From: Deltaproteobacteria bacterium
Lineage (GTDB): Bacteria; Myxococcota_A; UBA9042; PHBI01
DNA length: 33,376 bases
Assembly (NCBI GenBank): GCA_011526585.1
Contig: WYBB01000248.1
Location: forward strand, 1-33,376
Direction of reading: 5' to 3'
The translations under genes and the position numbers were made by a program. Under the pieces are notes generated by a model. The model was not told the DNA's origin, ran no database searches, and worked only from the letters and a program-made list of their open reading frames with translations. This document shows positions 17,688 through 26,511 of the stretch, in pieces (within the stretch, counting starts at the first letter, position 1; each line of letters opens with the position of its first letter).

Positions 17688-18356
17688 GTGCGTGCTTTTT
17701 TTCTCGCTTCCGCGTCCCTCCTGGCCCTGTCGTCCTCGCCCTCCGTTCACGCCGCCGACTGCGGCAACGTGAGCGCCAGGGGCGTCTGTCAGGACGCCAA
17801 GACCCTCGTCTTCTGTGAGTCCGGCGAGCTCGAGACCCTCCGCTGCCCGACGGGCGAGGTCTGCGTCATCGACGCCGACCGCTTCGACGGCGCGGCCGGC
17901 TGCATCGCCACGCGCTACGCCGGCTGCGGCGCCGTGCCCGAGCAGGGGCTCTGCGCGGACTCGACCCTCCTCTATTGCGCCAACGGGCGCGTCGAGGAGA
18001 CCGAGTGTCCGTCCGGTACGCGCTGCCAATCGGTCGACTACGGCGACGGCGTCGACGTCGACTGCGTCTCCACCAGCGGGCTCAGCGCGACCGGCGAGGC
18101 GACCGGCGGCGACGACCCCGACGACGACCAGGAAGAGCCCTCCCCTCCGATCGACGACGACGACGGCACCGACGATCCCACCCCGGTGCAGAACGATGGC
18201 GGCGCGCCGCTGCCCTCGGTCGAGCGCGGCGGCGCCGGGGCGGCCTCCGACTACACCGCCACCGGCGACGGCTGCCACGGCGGCACCGCGCCGGGGATCC
18301 TCGGCCTCATCGTGTTGGCGCTCGCGCGCCGCGCCGGCGGCCGCTCACGCGGCTGA
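17688..18356 (+). CDS. Exported Cys-rich protein with MYXO-CTERM-like tail
   Basis: The 222-aa protein starts with a signal peptide (residues 1-22, ending VHAAD). Two related Cys-rich repeats follow (about 23-72 and 76-125), each with the pattern CG-x-V, G-x-C, L-x-x-C, C-P-x-G-x-x-C, so they were probably duplicated and form disulfides. An acidic Asp/Glu/Pro linker (about 135-170) leads to the C-terminal GCHGG, a short hydrophobic stretch (GILGLIVLALA) and basic residues RRAGGRSR. That end resembles the MYXO-CTERM sorting signal, with a single Cys, a membrane span and an Arg cluster, which suggests surface anchoring or processing. The GTG start at 17688 is the one that gives a full signal peptide. 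It faces the end of the lipoprotein operon with 3 bp between them. Confidence 0.75.
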   Translation: MRAFFLASASLLALSSSPSVHAADCGNVSARGVCQDAKTLVFCESGELETLRCPTGEVCVIDADRFDGAAGCIATRYAGCGAVPEQGLCADSTLLYCANGRVEETECPSGTRCQSVDYGDGVDVDCVSTSGLSATGEATGGDDPDDDQEEPSPPIDDDDGTDDPTPVQNDGGAPLPSVERGGAGAASDYTATGDGCHGGTAPGILGLIVLALARRAGGRSRG

Positions 18357-18359
18357 GCG

Positions 18360-20318
18360 CTAACGCTTCAGGCGGAGCACGGTGCCGAGATCGCCAACCA
18401 CCACCACGTGCTCCTGACCGTCGCCGTGGATCGCGTAGAGCGTCGCGACCGTCTGGGTCGGGACCTCCTCCCACGCCTCGCCATCCCAGTGCAGGATGTG
18501 GCCGGCGGTGCCGACCGCCCACACGTCGTCGCTCGCGAGCCCGTAGATCCCTCTGAGCGCCGTGGTCCACTCGGTCTCGACGATCGCCCAGATCTGCCCG
18601 TCCCACCTCAGGATCCGCCCGTTCTCCCCGACCGCCCAGCCGTCGTCGTCGGCCGCCATCCAGATCGCCAGGAGCTCGTCGGTGATCGGATCCTCGCCGC
18701 CGTCGGCGTTCGGGATCCCCTGCACCTTGGTCGCCCCCCAGCCGAGCCCGTTGAAGCGCAGGATCGTACCCATCGCCCCCGCCGCCCACACGACGCCGTC
18801 GTGGCTCGCCAGCGCGCGCAGGTTCCCGGTCGTCGCCGACGCCACGCTCTGCCATGACGCGCCGTTCCAGCTGAGCAGCGTGCCGCCCGATCCGACCGCC
18901 AGGTAGTTGCTACCGGCGTCACCCCACACCGACGCGATCAGCGCCGTCACCCCGGTGTCGACCCGCGTCCACGTCTCGCCATCCCAGTGCAGCGCCGTGC
19001 CGCTGCGGCCGACCGCCCACACGTCGTCCCGGCTCGTGCCCCAGACCGCCTCGAGCGCCTGCGACGTCGGCGTCGGCGTCTCGCTCCAGCGCCCGTCCTC
19101 GCGCACGAAGATCTTGCCCGAGGTCCCCACCGCGACGAGGAACGCCCCGTCCCCGGTGCCCCACAGATCGACGAGCTCGCCCCCCGGCAGGAGCGTCTCC
19201 GTCGCCACGAACCCCGCGACGCGGTCCCCCTCGAAGACCTGCCCGTCCTGGCCGACCAGCGTCACGTCGCCGTCGTCCTCGACCCAGACGCCGAGCAGGC
19301 TCGCCGTCGTCGGCGACTCCGCGAGCGCCCACGACGTCCCGCCCCAGTGCGCCACCGCGCCGCCGTAGCCGACCGCGTACACGTCGTCGCCGGCCTGCCC
19401 GTGCACGTCGCGCAGGCTCACGACGAGACCGAGGTCCGACGGCGCCCAGGCCGTGCCCTGCCCATGCAGGAGCGTGCCTTGATCACCGACCGCGAAGAAG
19501 GTCTCGCCATCGATCGTGTGCACGCCGTGCAGGTTCACGCCGACCCCGCTCGCCACCGTCTCGATCCCCGACCCCCGCGCCAGCACCGCGCGCCCACCGT
19601 TGCCGACCAGCGCGACCACGCCGTCCTTGCCGGCGATGGCGTTCCACACCGCGCCCGCGTCGGCGCTCGCCGACTTGCCCCAGCGCGCGCCGTCCCACTG
19701 GATGATCGTCCCGCCGCGCCCGACTGCGTAGGCACGGCTCGGGGAGACCGCGTGCACCGCCCACAGCGTGTCGCTCGTCCCGCTCGCCGCCGGCTCGAAC
19801 GCGCTCACCGAGCCGTGAAGGATCGCCCCGTGGATCCCGGCCGCGAACAGGTTGTCGCGATCGGCGCCGTGCACCGCGTTGAGCAGCTCCACCCCTGCCG
19901 CCCGCACCAGCACCTGCCACGCCCCATCGGGCGCCTGTGTCGCCACCACGCCGTCGTTGCCGACCGCGACGATCCGCCCCGGCTCGCCGGCCCAGACGCT
20001 CTTGAACACGTACTCGTCGGGCAGATCGGCCTCGTCCGCGATGAACTCGCCGGGGCCTTGGACCTCGGGCACGTCCGGCCCGCCGTCGGCGGTGTCCTCG
20101 CCCGTGTCGTGCACATCCCCGCCATCGGCGCTCGTGTCGTCGGGCGGCTCGACATCCTCGCCCGTGTCCGGATCGTCGGTCTCTCCGACCTCGCCGACCT
20201 CGCCATCGCCGCTGTCGCGCGCATCGAGCCCGTCGCTCCTGCGCGTCGCCTCCGACCCTCCACAGCCGAACGCCGTGACGAGCACGCCTCCGATCAACGC
20301 GAGCCGAACGAGCCTCAT
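18360..20318 (-). CDS. Surface lipoprotein with 14 DVWAVG-type propeller repeats
   Basis: The 652-aa protein has a lipoprotein signal (lipidated Cys19 in TAFGC), an acidic low-complexity linker rich in Asp, Glu, Thr and Gly (about 28-90), and then 14 repeats of about 38-45 residues that run to the end. The strongest copies read VWG-x-x-x-DDVWAVG-x-x-G-x-x-LHWDG-x-x-W. A count of 14 equals two seven-bladed beta-propellers; that fold is an inference from repeat number and length. No catalytic motif is seen, so binding or scaffolding is likely. It is the last gene of the four-gene run, and its ATG overlaps the upstream stop (ATGA). Confidence 0.88.
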   Translation of the reverse strand: MRLVRLALIGGVLVTAFGCGGSEATRRSDGLDARDSGDGEVGEVGETDDPDTGEDVEPPDDTSADGGDVHDTGEDTADGGPDVPEVQGPGEFIADEADLPDEYVFKSVWAGEPGRIVAVGNDGVVATQAPDGAWQVLVRAAGVELLNAVHGADRDNLFAAGIHGAILHGSVSAFEPAASGTSDTLWAVHAVSPSRAYAVGRGGTIIQWDGARWGKSASADAGAVWNAIAGKDGVVALVGNGGRAVLARGSGIETVASGVGVNLHGVHTIDGETFFAVGDQGTLLHGQGTAWAPSDLGLVVSLRDVHGQAGDDVYAVGYGGAVAHWGGTSWALAESPTTASLLGVWVEDDGDVTLVGQDGQVFEGDRVAGFVATETLLPGGELVDLWGTGDGAFLVAVGTSGKIFVREDGRWSETPTPTSQALEAVWGTSRDDVWAVGRSGTALHWDGETWTRVDTGVTALIASVWGDAGSNYLAVGSGGTLLSWNGASWQSVASATTGNLRALASHDGVVWAAGAMGTILRFNGLGWGATKVQGIPNADGGEDPITDELLAIWMAADDDGWAVGENGRILRWDGQIWAIVETEWTTALRGIYGLASDDVWAVGTAGHILHWDGEAWEEVPTQTVATLYAIHGDGQEHVVVVGDLGTVLRLKR

Positions 20319-22312
20319 GGCGACTCCAACGCGAGGCGCCGCACCTCGACGTGCATCAAGCGGAAGACCCCACCGATCAGCGCCTCCGACCCGTCGTCCG
20401 CGACGTGCACGGCGTCGAAGCTCGCCCCGCGCTCGCTGACGATCTCGGGCTGCCAGCTCGCCCCGCGCCGCACCAGCACGAGCCCACCCGAGCCGGCCGC
20501 CACCGCATCACCGGCCCCGGTGGTCGCGATCGCGTACAAGAAGGCGCCCGGCGCCTCGTGCTCGAGCGTCACCTCGCCCGCCGTCGCGCGCAGGATGACC
20601 CCGTTGTCGCCGACGGCCCAGACCCCGTCCTCACTCGGCGCGAGCCCGCTCAGCGCACCACCGACCCCCGACGCGATCGCCTCGGCCAGACCGAGCACGC
20701 TCGTCGGCATGCGCACGAGCGTGCCGAACGCGCCGCTCACCCACATGCGCCCATCACCGCCCCGCGTCACCGCGCGCAGGTCCGCCGTCGTGCCCGAGAC
20801 CACCAGCGTCGCGGCCTGGTCGATCGCCAGCACCGTGCCGCCACGCCCACACGCCAACGCGCTGCCGTCGCCGACACTCGCGACGCCATAGAGATCGATC
20901 GGCACCGGCGCGGGCACCGGCGTCACGACCACCTCGTCGCCGGCCGTCTCGATCGACACGATGGTGCCCCGAGCCCCGACCGCGATCAGGCGCGTGTCGG
21001 AAACAACCGTGATTCCGAATAGATCCTGCGAGACCCCACTCGCCACCACCGACCAGCCGGCGCCCGTTCGCCGCGCCAGGAAGCCCTTGCCACCGACCGC
21101 CCAGAGCACCCCGGCCTGCTCGGCGAAGTCGGTCAGCGTCGCCTCGGGTCGCGTCGACACCGTCGACCAGGTGCCCGCGGCGAGCTGGATCCCGCCGCCG
21201 CCCCGGGCCAGCGCCATGATCGGACCGCCGAGCGCGCCGTCGGCCACCGCGAAATCCTTGAGCCCTGCCACCGCGCCGACGCTCGCGTCGAGGTTCCAGC
21301 TCGGGCCGCTGGCGACCAGCACCGCGCCCGCGGCGCCGAAGATCCGCAAGACCCCGTCATCGGAGGCGAGCGCCCTCAGGTCGCGCAGCCGCTCGTCGTT
21401 GCTGACCTGCCCCTGCCACGCCGCCGCCTGCGGCCGCTTGATCGTGATCGTGTGCTTGTCGCCGACCGCGACGAGCGTGCCGTCGTCGAGCCCCTGGATG
21501 TCCTCGAGCACGACCGAGCCGGCGGTGATCTGCGACGCCTTCCACGCCCCATCCACCAACGAGACGAGCTGCCCGCCGCTGCCGACGGCGAAGACACCCT
21601 CGTCCCCGCTCGAGCCCGGACGGATCCACAGCGCGTTGAGATCGATCGTCGTCAGCGAAAAGCGCGTCGCCCACGCCTGGCCGTCCCAATGGATCACCGT
21701 ACCGTCGTCGCCGGCCGCGTAGACGTCGTCGGACGCGCGCCCGCTCACGGCCCTGAGCGCCACCTCCGGCGCCCCCGCCATGAGCTGCCAGCCCCCACCG
21801 TCGACCGCGCGTAGCGCCGCGCGCCCGCCGTCACCGACCGCGATCACCACCGCGTCGTCGGCCCACACGCCGTGCACCGCCGGCGCCTCGCCCGCGTCCG
21901 CCGGAAACGGCGCGCCGTAGGTCGCCCACAGGCGTCCGTCCCAGCGCAGGACGCGCGACCCGCTGGCCGCAAACCCGAGCGCCTCCGACACGATCACCAC
22001 GTCGTCGATGACCCCCTCGTCGCCCATCGAGAGCGGCTCCCAGTCGACGGGCCCGGCATCGATCTCGCCGTCGTCGCCGTCGTCGCCCGTGTCCCCCACG
22101 GTCTCGACCTCGTCGCCATCCGCCGAGGTCTCCGACGACCCGTCGGCGTCGTTCACATCGGTCTCGTCGATCTCCTCGAGCCCATCGACCGCGTCGACGT
22201 CACCCGCACCGCCATCGGGCCCGGAGCCTTCGAGCGCACTGCCGCCGCAGGCGGCGAGCCACCCCGAGACGACGATCACGGCGACGAAGCGCAAGAGGTC
22301 GGTTGTGCTCAC
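20315..22312 (-). CDS. Surface lipoprotein with 14 divergent propeller repeats
   Basis: The 665-aa protein begins with GTG, which overlaps the upstream stop as GTGA and gives a full lipoprotein signal with Cys22 in LAAC. An acidic linker (about 28-87) precedes about 14 repeats of 38-45 residues of the same family as the neighbouring proteins but more divergent; typical lines are LRAVSGRASDDVYAAGDDGTVIHWDG and LSGLAPSEDGVWAVGDNGVIL, broken by less regular blades. The count again suggests two seven-bladed propellers. It is a paralogue of the next gene, probably by duplication. The open frame continues upstream of 22312 only as a shadow of the preceding gene. Confidence 0.85.
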   Translation of the reverse strand: MSTTDLLRFVAVIVVSGWLAACGGSALEGSGPDGGAGDVDAVDGLEEIDETDVNDADGSSETSADGDEVETVGDTGDDGDDGEIDAGPVDWEPLSMGDEGVIDDVVIVSEALGFAASGSRVLRWDGRLWATYGAPFPADAGEAPAVHGVWADDAVVIAVGDGGRAALRAVDGGGWQLMAGAPEVALRAVSGRASDDVYAAGDDGTVIHWDGQAWATRFSLTTIDLNALWIRPGSSGDEGVFAVGSGGQLVSLVDGAWKASQITAGSVVLEDIQGLDDGTLVAVGDKHTITIKRPQAAAWQGQVSNDERLRDLRALASDDGVLRIFGAAGAVLVASGPSWNLDASVGAVAGLKDFAVADGALGGPIMALARGGGGIQLAAGTWSTVSTRPEATLTDFAEQAGVLWAVGGKGFLARRTGAGWSVVASGVSQDLFGITVVSDTRLIAVGARGTIVSIETAGDEVVVTPVPAPVPIDLYGVASVGDGSALACGRGGTVLAIDQAATLVVSGTTADLRAVTRGGDGRMWVSGAFGTLVRMPTSVLGLAEAIASGVGGALSGLAPSEDGVWAVGDNGVILRATAGEVTLEHEAPGAFLYAIATTGAGDAVAAGSGGLVLVRRGASWQPEIVSERGASFDAVHVADDGSEALIGGVFRLMHVEVRRLALESP

Positions 22313-25300
22313 AGCTTGGTAAAGACGACCTGATTCAAGGACCACGAGCGCCATCCGAACGTGTTGAGATCGTTGTTCGAGTAGTTGTCGATGTCGAAGC
22401 CTTCCTTGTAGACCCGCATCACCGTCAGGTACTTCGACCCGGGATCGAGCCCCGGCGTGCCTTCGATGTTGGGGAAGTCCGGCAGGAGGATCGACTGCAC
22501 GTCGAAGTCGTTGATCATCGTCCACTCGGGCACCGGCCCGAAGAGCGTGGGGATCGCGATCTCGACGTAGCTGAAGTGGGGATCGGGGCCGGGCTGCGAC
22601 TGCCACGAGACGCGGTAGTCCTCGCCCATGATCCCGGCGTTGCCCGGCACCAGCAGCTCGGGCACGGCGAGGATCGGGCCGAGCACGAGCTCGTGCGAGC
22701 CGGTCATCACCGCGCGCCCCGCGCTCCCATCGGGCGGGCCGCCGATCGCCAGGAAGTCGACGTTCTTCGCCGCCGCGCCGAGGGCCAGCTTCTTCCACTC
22801 GACGCCATCCCAGTGCAGCGCCACGCCGCGTGAGCCGACGACCGTGATGTCATCCGCGCTCCGCCCCCAGATCGCGGTCAGCGTCTGGGTCGTGTCGACG
22901 GTCACCTTGCTGAGCTCGCTGCCGTCCCAGTGCAACACGAGCCCACCTTCGCCGACCATCCAGACGTCGTCGTGCGCCGCGCCCCAGACCGCGCGCAGGC
23001 CGATGCTCGTGCCCGAGGGCACGACGTTCCAGGTGATGCCGTCGTAGCGGATCACCACGCCCGAAGCGCCGACCGCCCACACGTCGTTGGCCGCGAAGCC
23101 GAAGACCCCGTAGAGGTTGCGATAGGCGTTGCCGGTCACCGCCGTCCAGGTCCCGTTGCGCAGGTGCATCGTCGCATACGCGCCGACCGCCCAGGCCTCG
23201 TCCTCGGAGAGCATCCACACGCTGCGCAAATCACCCGAGACCGGCGAGCTCATCTTCTGCCAGTTGAGCCCGTCGAAGCGCGCGACGTTGCCGAGATCGC
23301 CGACCGCGACCAGCGCCCCGCCCGGCACGCCGTGCACCGCGCGCAGGTCTTCGCCCACGCCCGACTCCTGCGTCGCCCACGCCTGCCCGACCGAGCGCAC
23401 GACGAGCCCCTTCGAGCCCACGCCGACGAGGTTTTCGCCCGCCCAGAAGAGGCCGTTGACGTTCTTGGTGACGCCGGTGCGGATCGCCTCCCACGCGGTC
23501 GGGCCGACGCCGTCGTCGCGATAGAACATCGTGTCGTCCTCGAGGCGCGTCAGCCGCTGGTGCAAGGTCACGGTGTAGGGCACCTGCGACGAGAACGGGA
23601 ACGAGCCGGCGAGGAACGTGAAGGACGCGTCGTAGAGGTCGCCCGTCAGCCCCGAGAAGAAGTGCTCGAGCACGAACGGCTCGTCGAAGGCGAACTGCGG
23701 CAGGAGCGAGATCACGCCGTCGCCCGCGAGCTCGATGTACGGGAAGATGTACTCGAAGTCCGGCCCCTCCGGCCCGCGCGGCACCGGATCCAGCTCGATG
23801 TATTGCGTGCGGTTGAGCGGGTGATCGAGCGCGACCTCGAGCTCGACCTCGTCGCCCGGGTACAGCGTGACGTGCCGCTCGACCCCGAGAACCAGCGGAA
23901 CGAACTCGAAGAAGCTCTCGTCGTACACGCCACCCCAGCAGTAGACCGCCATGTCGCCGAAGCGCATGCGACCCGAGCCGTCGTCATAGACCGTGTCGAA
24001 CTCGAAGCGCCCGTCGCTGCCGACCGCGATTCCCGGGTCGGTCTTCACGTCGGTCGCGAAGATGTGCTCGTTGGTGATGTCGCAGAAGGCCGCGATCTCA
24101 CCCAGCTTGGGCGCGCACTGCTGGGGCTCGTCCGGCTCGAGGGGCACGCACATGAAGCCGCTCGGGCACGCCGACGGGCCGACGCAGTCCTGGGTGCAGT
24201 AGCGCGCCGACTCGCCCCCCGGCAGCTGCTGCGGCAGCTCCGAGCACCGATAGCCGGTCCCGCAGTCGGTGTCGGCCGTGCAGAAGTCGCAGAGCCGGCC
24301 AGGCGCGTCCCACTTGTTCGAGCACTTGCCGAACGGGATCGGGAAGGCCTTGCCGAGGTTGGTGATGCGCCCGCGCACGATCGCCGGCGCGATCTCACCG
24401 CCGCCGCCGCCGGGGGAGGGCGGGCTCGTCGGGCTGAGGTAGAGCGTGACGTTGGTCGCGTCGTACTCGACCACCGAAGCCCGCGAGTAGCCGGGCTTCG
24501 ACGCCGAGACCATCTGCTCGCCGAAGAGGTCCGTCCCGGAGAAGGTGACCTGCCCATCCGCGTTGGTGAAGCCCTGGTAAGGCGTGCGCGGGTCGGTCCA
24601 CAGCATGACGAACGCGTCGGGGATCGGCCCGCCGCTTCCGCCGTCGAGCACCGTCACGTTGACGTCGCCCTCGACCTTGCCGCCCCAGGTGCCGCCATAG
24701 GTGCTCGTCGGATCGTAGTAGGTGAACGCGTCGCGCATCGACACGCGCCCGCTGGTCGCCGAGTCGATCGTCACCTCGACCACGCCAAGCTCGCCCGGCG
24801 GGCTCTTGCACGTGATGACCGTCGGCGAGACCCACGTCACGTGCGTCGCCGCGCGCCCGCCGAAGCTCACCCTGGCATCGCCGGGAAGCGCGCTCCCCAC
24901 GAGGGTTACCAGCGTGCCGCCGGCCTGCGAGCCCTGCGGCGGATCGACCGCCCACAGCGCGTAGGGCGCCTCGTAGAGGAACGCGTGCTCCGCGCGCACC
25001 ACCTCGCCCGATTGGATCACCACGACATCGGCCAGCCCCGGCGCGCCCGGCGGCGTGATCGCGCGGATGATGCCCTCATCCACGACCTGGACCGACGCCG
25101 CCGAGAGCGCGCCGACCCGCAGCTCGAGCCCGGGCCCGAAGCCCTGACCGCGCACCTCGATCGCCGTGCCGCCCGCGACCGGCCCCGACGTCGGCGACAC
25201 GCTCGCGATCGCCAGATCCGGACGATAGTAGAACGCGTCGTCCTTGCGCGCGCTCTCACCGTCCTGACTGATACTCACGTCGACCGCACCCGTTGAGGCC

Positions 25301-26508
25301 CCGGCCGGCGTCTCGACGATCGCGCTGAAGCTCGCCGCGTCGACCGTGCGCACCTCGGCGAGGCGCTCGCCGAAGCGCACCTCCAGGTTGTCGTTCAGCG
25401 CGCCCTTGGCGACGATCATCACGAGATCGCCGCCCGAGAGGCGCCCGCGCGCCGGCGAGACCGCGACCAGCTCGAGCGGCTGGCCGGGCACCACGTCGTC
25501 GAGATAGGTGTAGGCGTTTTCGCGCACGCCGGTGCCGTACTCGGTGGTCACGCTCACCGCGACCGGTCCTTCGACCGCGCGCGCCGGCACGACCCCGGTC
25601 AGACGTACATCGGAGATCACCCGCGGGCTCAGGAGCGGCTGCCCGCCGAGCATCACCGTGAGCGGCTCGGCAAACCCGGCGCCGCCGATCTGGATCACCT
25701 CGCCGCCGGCGAGCGACCCGCTCGGCGCCTGCACGAAGTCGATGCGCGGCGCGTCGACGTAGGTGAAGCCGTCGTCCAGCGCGCCGACGCCCTCGCGGTT
25801 GGACACGCGCACGTCGACCGGCCCGACCGTCTCACCGTCGGGCACGATGCCCGTGATCGTCTGGTCGTCGATCACCTGGACCTGCAACGCCGCCTTGTTG
25901 CCGAAGAGCAGGATCGAGCCCTCGACGAAGCCCGCGCCGCGCACGGTGACGCGCTCGCCACCGAGCACGTGCCCGACCGCCGGCTCGACGGTGATGATGC
26001 TGATCGGGTTGTAGTAGAGGAAGCCAGCCTCGAGCCGCGCCGTCTCCCCCGAGTCGGGATCGATCACGCGCACCTCGACCAGGCCCGGCCCACGCGGCGG
26101 CGTCAGCACGACCAGCCGCCGCGCGTTCAGGACGAAGATGTCCTGGGCGAGGCTCTCGCCGAAGAAGACCTGCATGCCCTGGAAGAAGCCGGTGCCGAGC
26201 ACCTCGACCTGCTCGAGCCCGATCGTGAGGCCCTTGCCTGGGATCACCTCGGTGATCGTCAGCGCCTCTTCTTCGCCGGTATCGGCCGGGCCGGTGTCGG
26301 GCGTCTCGCCGTCCGGGGAGGTGGCGGTATCCTCGGGCGGCGTGCTCGTCTCCTGGCCCGCCGTGTCGGGGCTCGGCACGTCGGGCACCACGTCGGAGCC
26401 GCCGCCGCTGCCGACCTCGTCGCTACAGGCGCCGGTCAGGGCGCCGAGGCCGACCATCATCGACAGGACGAGCCACCTCATGGGATCGCGTGCGCTTGCG
26501 TGCTCCAT
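22309..26508 (-). CDS. Very large mosaic lipoprotein: six IPT/TIG domains, carboxypeptidase-regulatory-like domain, Cys-rich part, propeller
   Basis: The 1399-aa protein has a lipoprotein signal (Cys28 in LTGAC) and an acidic Thr/Pro/Asp linker (to about residue 85). Six IPT/TIG immunoglobulin-like domains of about 85 residues follow (to about 600), marked by VSPTSGPVAGGT-type starts and DAFTYYDP-type ends. Next come a carboxypeptidase-regulatory-like domain (PIPDAFVMLWTD, GFTNADGQVTF), a Cys-rich section with CSNKWDAPGRLCDFC and later pairs, and an all-beta region. About seven DVWAVG repeats (roughly 1020-1280) and an FnIII-like tail end the protein. Such mosaics are typical of surface adhesins. 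The ATG at 26508 has GGAGGAG about 9 bases upstream; an inner ATG at 26481 lacks one. Confidence 0.88.
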   Translation of the reverse strand: MEHASARDPMRWLVLSMMVGLGALTGACSDEVGSGGGSDVVPDVPSPDTAGQETSTPPEDTATSPDGETPDTGPADTGEEEALTITEVIPGKGLTIGLEQVEVLGTGFFQGMQVFFGESLAQDIFVLNARRLVVLTPPRGPGLVEVRVIDPDSGETARLEAGFLYYNPISIITVEPAVGHVLGGERVTVRGAGFVEGSILLFGNKAALQVQVIDDQTITGIVPDGETVGPVDVRVSNREGVGALDDGFTYVDAPRIDFVQAPSGSLAGGEVIQIGGAGFAEPLTVMLGGQPLLSPRVISDVRLTGVVPARAVEGPVAVSVTTEYGTGVRENAYTYLDDVVPGQPLELVAVSPARGRLSGGDLVMIVAKGALNDNLEVRFGERLAEVRTVDAASFSAIVETPAGASTGAVDVSISQDGESARKDDAFYYRPDLAIASVSPTSGPVAGGTAIEVRGQGFGPGLELRVGALSAASVQVVDEGIIRAITPPGAPGLADVVVIQSGEVVRAEHAFLYEAPYALWAVDPPQGSQAGGTLVTLVGSALPGDARVSFGGRAATHVTWVSPTVITCKSPPGELGVVEVTIDSATSGRVSMRDAFTYYDPTSTYGGTWGGKVEGDVNVTVLDGGSGGPIPDAFVMLWTDPRTPYQGFTNADGQVTFSGTDLFGEQMVSASKPGYSRASVVEYDATNVTLYLSPTSPPSPGGGGGEIAPAIVRGRITNLGKAFPIPFGKCSNKWDAPGRLCDFCTADTDCGTGYRCSELPQQLPGGESARYCTQDCVGPSACPSGFMCVPLEPDEPQQCAPKLGEIAAFCDITNEHIFATDVKTDPGIAVGSDGRFEFDTVYDDGSGRMRFGDMAVYCWGGVYDESFFEFVPLVLGVERHVTLYPGDEVELEVALDHPLNRTQYIELDPVPRGPEGPDFEYIFPYIELAGDGVISLLPQFAFDEPFVLEHFFSGLTGDLYDASFTFLAGSFPFSSQVPYTVTLHQRLTRLEDDTMFYRDDGVGPTAWEAIRTGVTKNVNGLFWAGENLVGVGSKGLVVRSVGQAWATQESGVGEDLRAVHGVPGGALVAVGDLGNVARFDGLNWQKMSSPVSGDLRSVWMLSEDEAWAVGAYATMHLRNGTWTAVTGNAYRNLYGVFGFAANDVWAVGASGVVIRYDGITWNVVPSGTSIGLRAVWGAAHDDVWMVGEGGLVLHWDGSELSKVTVDTTQTLTAIWGRSADDITVVGSRGVALHWDGVEWKKLALGAAAKNVDFLAIGGPPDGSAGRAVMTGSHELVLGPILAVPELLVPGNAGIMGEDYRVSWQSQPGPDPHFSYVEIAIPTLFGPVPEWTMINDFDVQSILLPDFPNIEGTPGLDPGSKYLTVMRVYKEGFDIDNYSNNDLNTFGWRSWSLNQVVFTKL

Positions 26509-26511
26509 GCC

